Below the pieces are notes generated by a model, which had not been told where the DNA came from, did not search any database, and saw nothing but the letters and a program-made list of their open reading frames with translations. Made by a program: the position numbers and the translations under genes. Source: an uncultured Erysipelotrichales bacterium (GTDB lineage Bacteria > Bacillota_I > Bacilli_A > Erysipelotrichales > Coprobacillaceae). From it: a stretch of DNA of 15,238 nt. Of this stretch, positions 14,612 to 15,238 are shown one piece after another. The stretch spans positions 1 to 15,238 of the forward strand of contig CAKVJS010000009.1 of assembly GCA_934754755.1 (NCBI GenBank). The letters run 5' to 3'. Within the stretch, counting starts at the first letter, position 1. Every line of letters begins with the position of its first letter.

Positions 14612-15238
14612 ATGGCAGAATTTATTGCAATTGAAGGTGGACATAAATTAAATGGAACAGTTGAAATAAGTGGTGCTAAAAATGCAACGGTTGCATTAAT
14701 CCCAGCCATTGTATTAGCCGACAGCAAGGTTACCATATATGGTGTCCCCAATATATCTGATGTAGATGCCTTAGGTGTCTTATTAAAGGAACTAAATTGT
14801 CAAGTTGATATTAGCGATGATAGTATCGTGGTTGATCCTTCCCAGTTAGAGAATAAACCATTAGTTGGCGAGGCAGTTGATAAATTACGTGCTTCTTACT
14901 ATTTAATGGGGGCCTTACTAGGAAAATGCAAAAAGGTAGAAATGAAAATGCCTGGAGGATGTTTTCTAGGACCAAGACCCATTGATCTGCATATTAAAGG
15001 ATTTGAAGCATTAGGAGCAACGGTTTCCTATGAAGATGGCAAACATATTATAAAAGCTGATAAATTGCATGGGGCAAGTATATATCTTGATTTTGCATCC
15101 GTTGGAGCAACCATTAATATAATGTTAGCAGCAGTAAAAGCCGAAGGTAAAACGATTATAGAAAATGCTGCCAAGGAACCAGAGATTATTGATGTAGTTA
15201 ACCTATTAACTAAAATGGGTGCTAAAATAAGAGGTGCT
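14612..15238 (+). CDS. murA: UDP-N-acetylglucosamine 1-carboxyvinyltransferase (N-terminal half)
   Basis: This enzyme makes the first committed step of peptidoglycan synthesis, adding enolpyruvate from PEP to UDP-GlcNAc in the cytoplasm. The first 209 residues, about half the protein, are in the window. Visible landmarks are ISGAKNA (19-25, substrate-binding Lys23 and Asn24), [11 protein letters not shown] (90-100), and the active-site loop [17 protein letters not shown] (114-130), with the catalytic Cys117 that fosfomycin attacks. [15 protein letters not shown] (160-174) follows. The site GAGGAGG is 6 bases before the ATG. In Bacillus and relatives the murA copy next to fba is the second paralogue (MurZ/MurAB), often followed by rho and rpmE. 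By that synteny this is probably the MurZ-type copy, but the downstream genes lie outside the window. Confidence 0.95.
   Translation, partial: MAEFIAIEGGHKLNGTVEISGAKNATVALIPAIVLADSKVTIYGVPNISDVDALGVLLKELNCQVDISDDSIVVDPSQLENKPLVGEAVDKLRASYYLMGALLGKCKKVEMKMPGGCFLGPRPIDLHIKGFEALGATVSYEDGKHIIKADKLHGASIYLDFASVGATINIMLAAVKAEGKTIIENAAKEPEIIDVVNLLTKMGAKIRGA

Noticed and set aside
1..15238. UGA recoding (mollicute code), mobile element, CRISPR array or tRNA
   Set aside because: TGA ends genes at full family length; no regularly spaced repeats, transposase or integrase genes, or cloverleaf-forming sequences were seen in the short intergenic regions.

Overview
The window looks like chromosome of an AT-rich, low-GC Gram-positive bacterium (Bacillota). 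The evidence is strong AGGAGG-type ribosome binding sites, ATG starts, TAA-biased stops, and an fba-murA pair in the order known from Bacillus-like chromosomes. TGA ends several full-length genes (ligD, the O-antigen-ligase-like gene, the first ABC subunit), so the standard code applies and a UGA=Trp mollicute is excluded. An Erysipelotrichia-like or other early-branching Bacilli lineage is possible, but that is inference. No insertion sequence, prophage, tRNA, rRNA or CRISPR array is visible, and no gene-free stretch exceeds 300 bases.

Layout. Positions 1-250 (minus) hold the 5' part of a membrane protein resembling an ABC-transporter permease. Positions 351-3660 (minus) form a tight three-gene operon with its own promoter and terminator: an ADP-ribosylglycohydrolase-family hydrolase, an NCS1 nucleobase/nucleoside-type permease and a PfkB-family sugar/nucleoside kinase. 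Positions 3672-4863 (minus) carry an O-antigen-ligase/Wzy-family membrane protein with a terminator. Positions 4919-6636 (minus) carry ku and a single-domain ATP-dependent DNA ligase (LigD type), a minimal end-joining pair. Positions 6754-10193 (plus) encode the two halves of a heterodimeric ABC exporter of the TM287/288 type, with one degenerate ATP site. Positions 10194-11027 (minus) encode a VanY-type D,D-carboxypeptidase. Positions 11080-11823 (plus) encode a FatA-type acyl-ACP thioesterase, convergent and overlapping with an RlmA-type 23S rRNA methyltransferase (11804-12610, minus). A SpoU/TrmH-family RNA methyltransferase (12693-13469), class II fructose-bisphosphate aldolase (13559-14425, with terminator) and the start of murA (14612 to the window edge) follow on the plus strand.

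How the genes work together. The hydrolase-permease-kinase operon reads as an import-cleave-phosphorylate route for an N-glycoside, analogous to the E. coli yegTUV set but with an NCS1 carrier; its substrate is not known. Ku and LigD would repair double-strand breaks, but with no polymerase or nuclease domain present. The two ABC subunits must work together, because their ATP-site residues are complementary. Much of the rest is envelope or housekeeping (carboxypeptidase, murA, polymer ligase, rRNA methylation, glycolysis). The most notable items are the hydrolase/NCS1/PfkB cassette, the reduced NHEJ pair with an apparently Shine-Dalgarno-free ligD, and the isolated O-antigen-ligase-like gene. 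I did not find a clear, wholly novel defence or mobile system.
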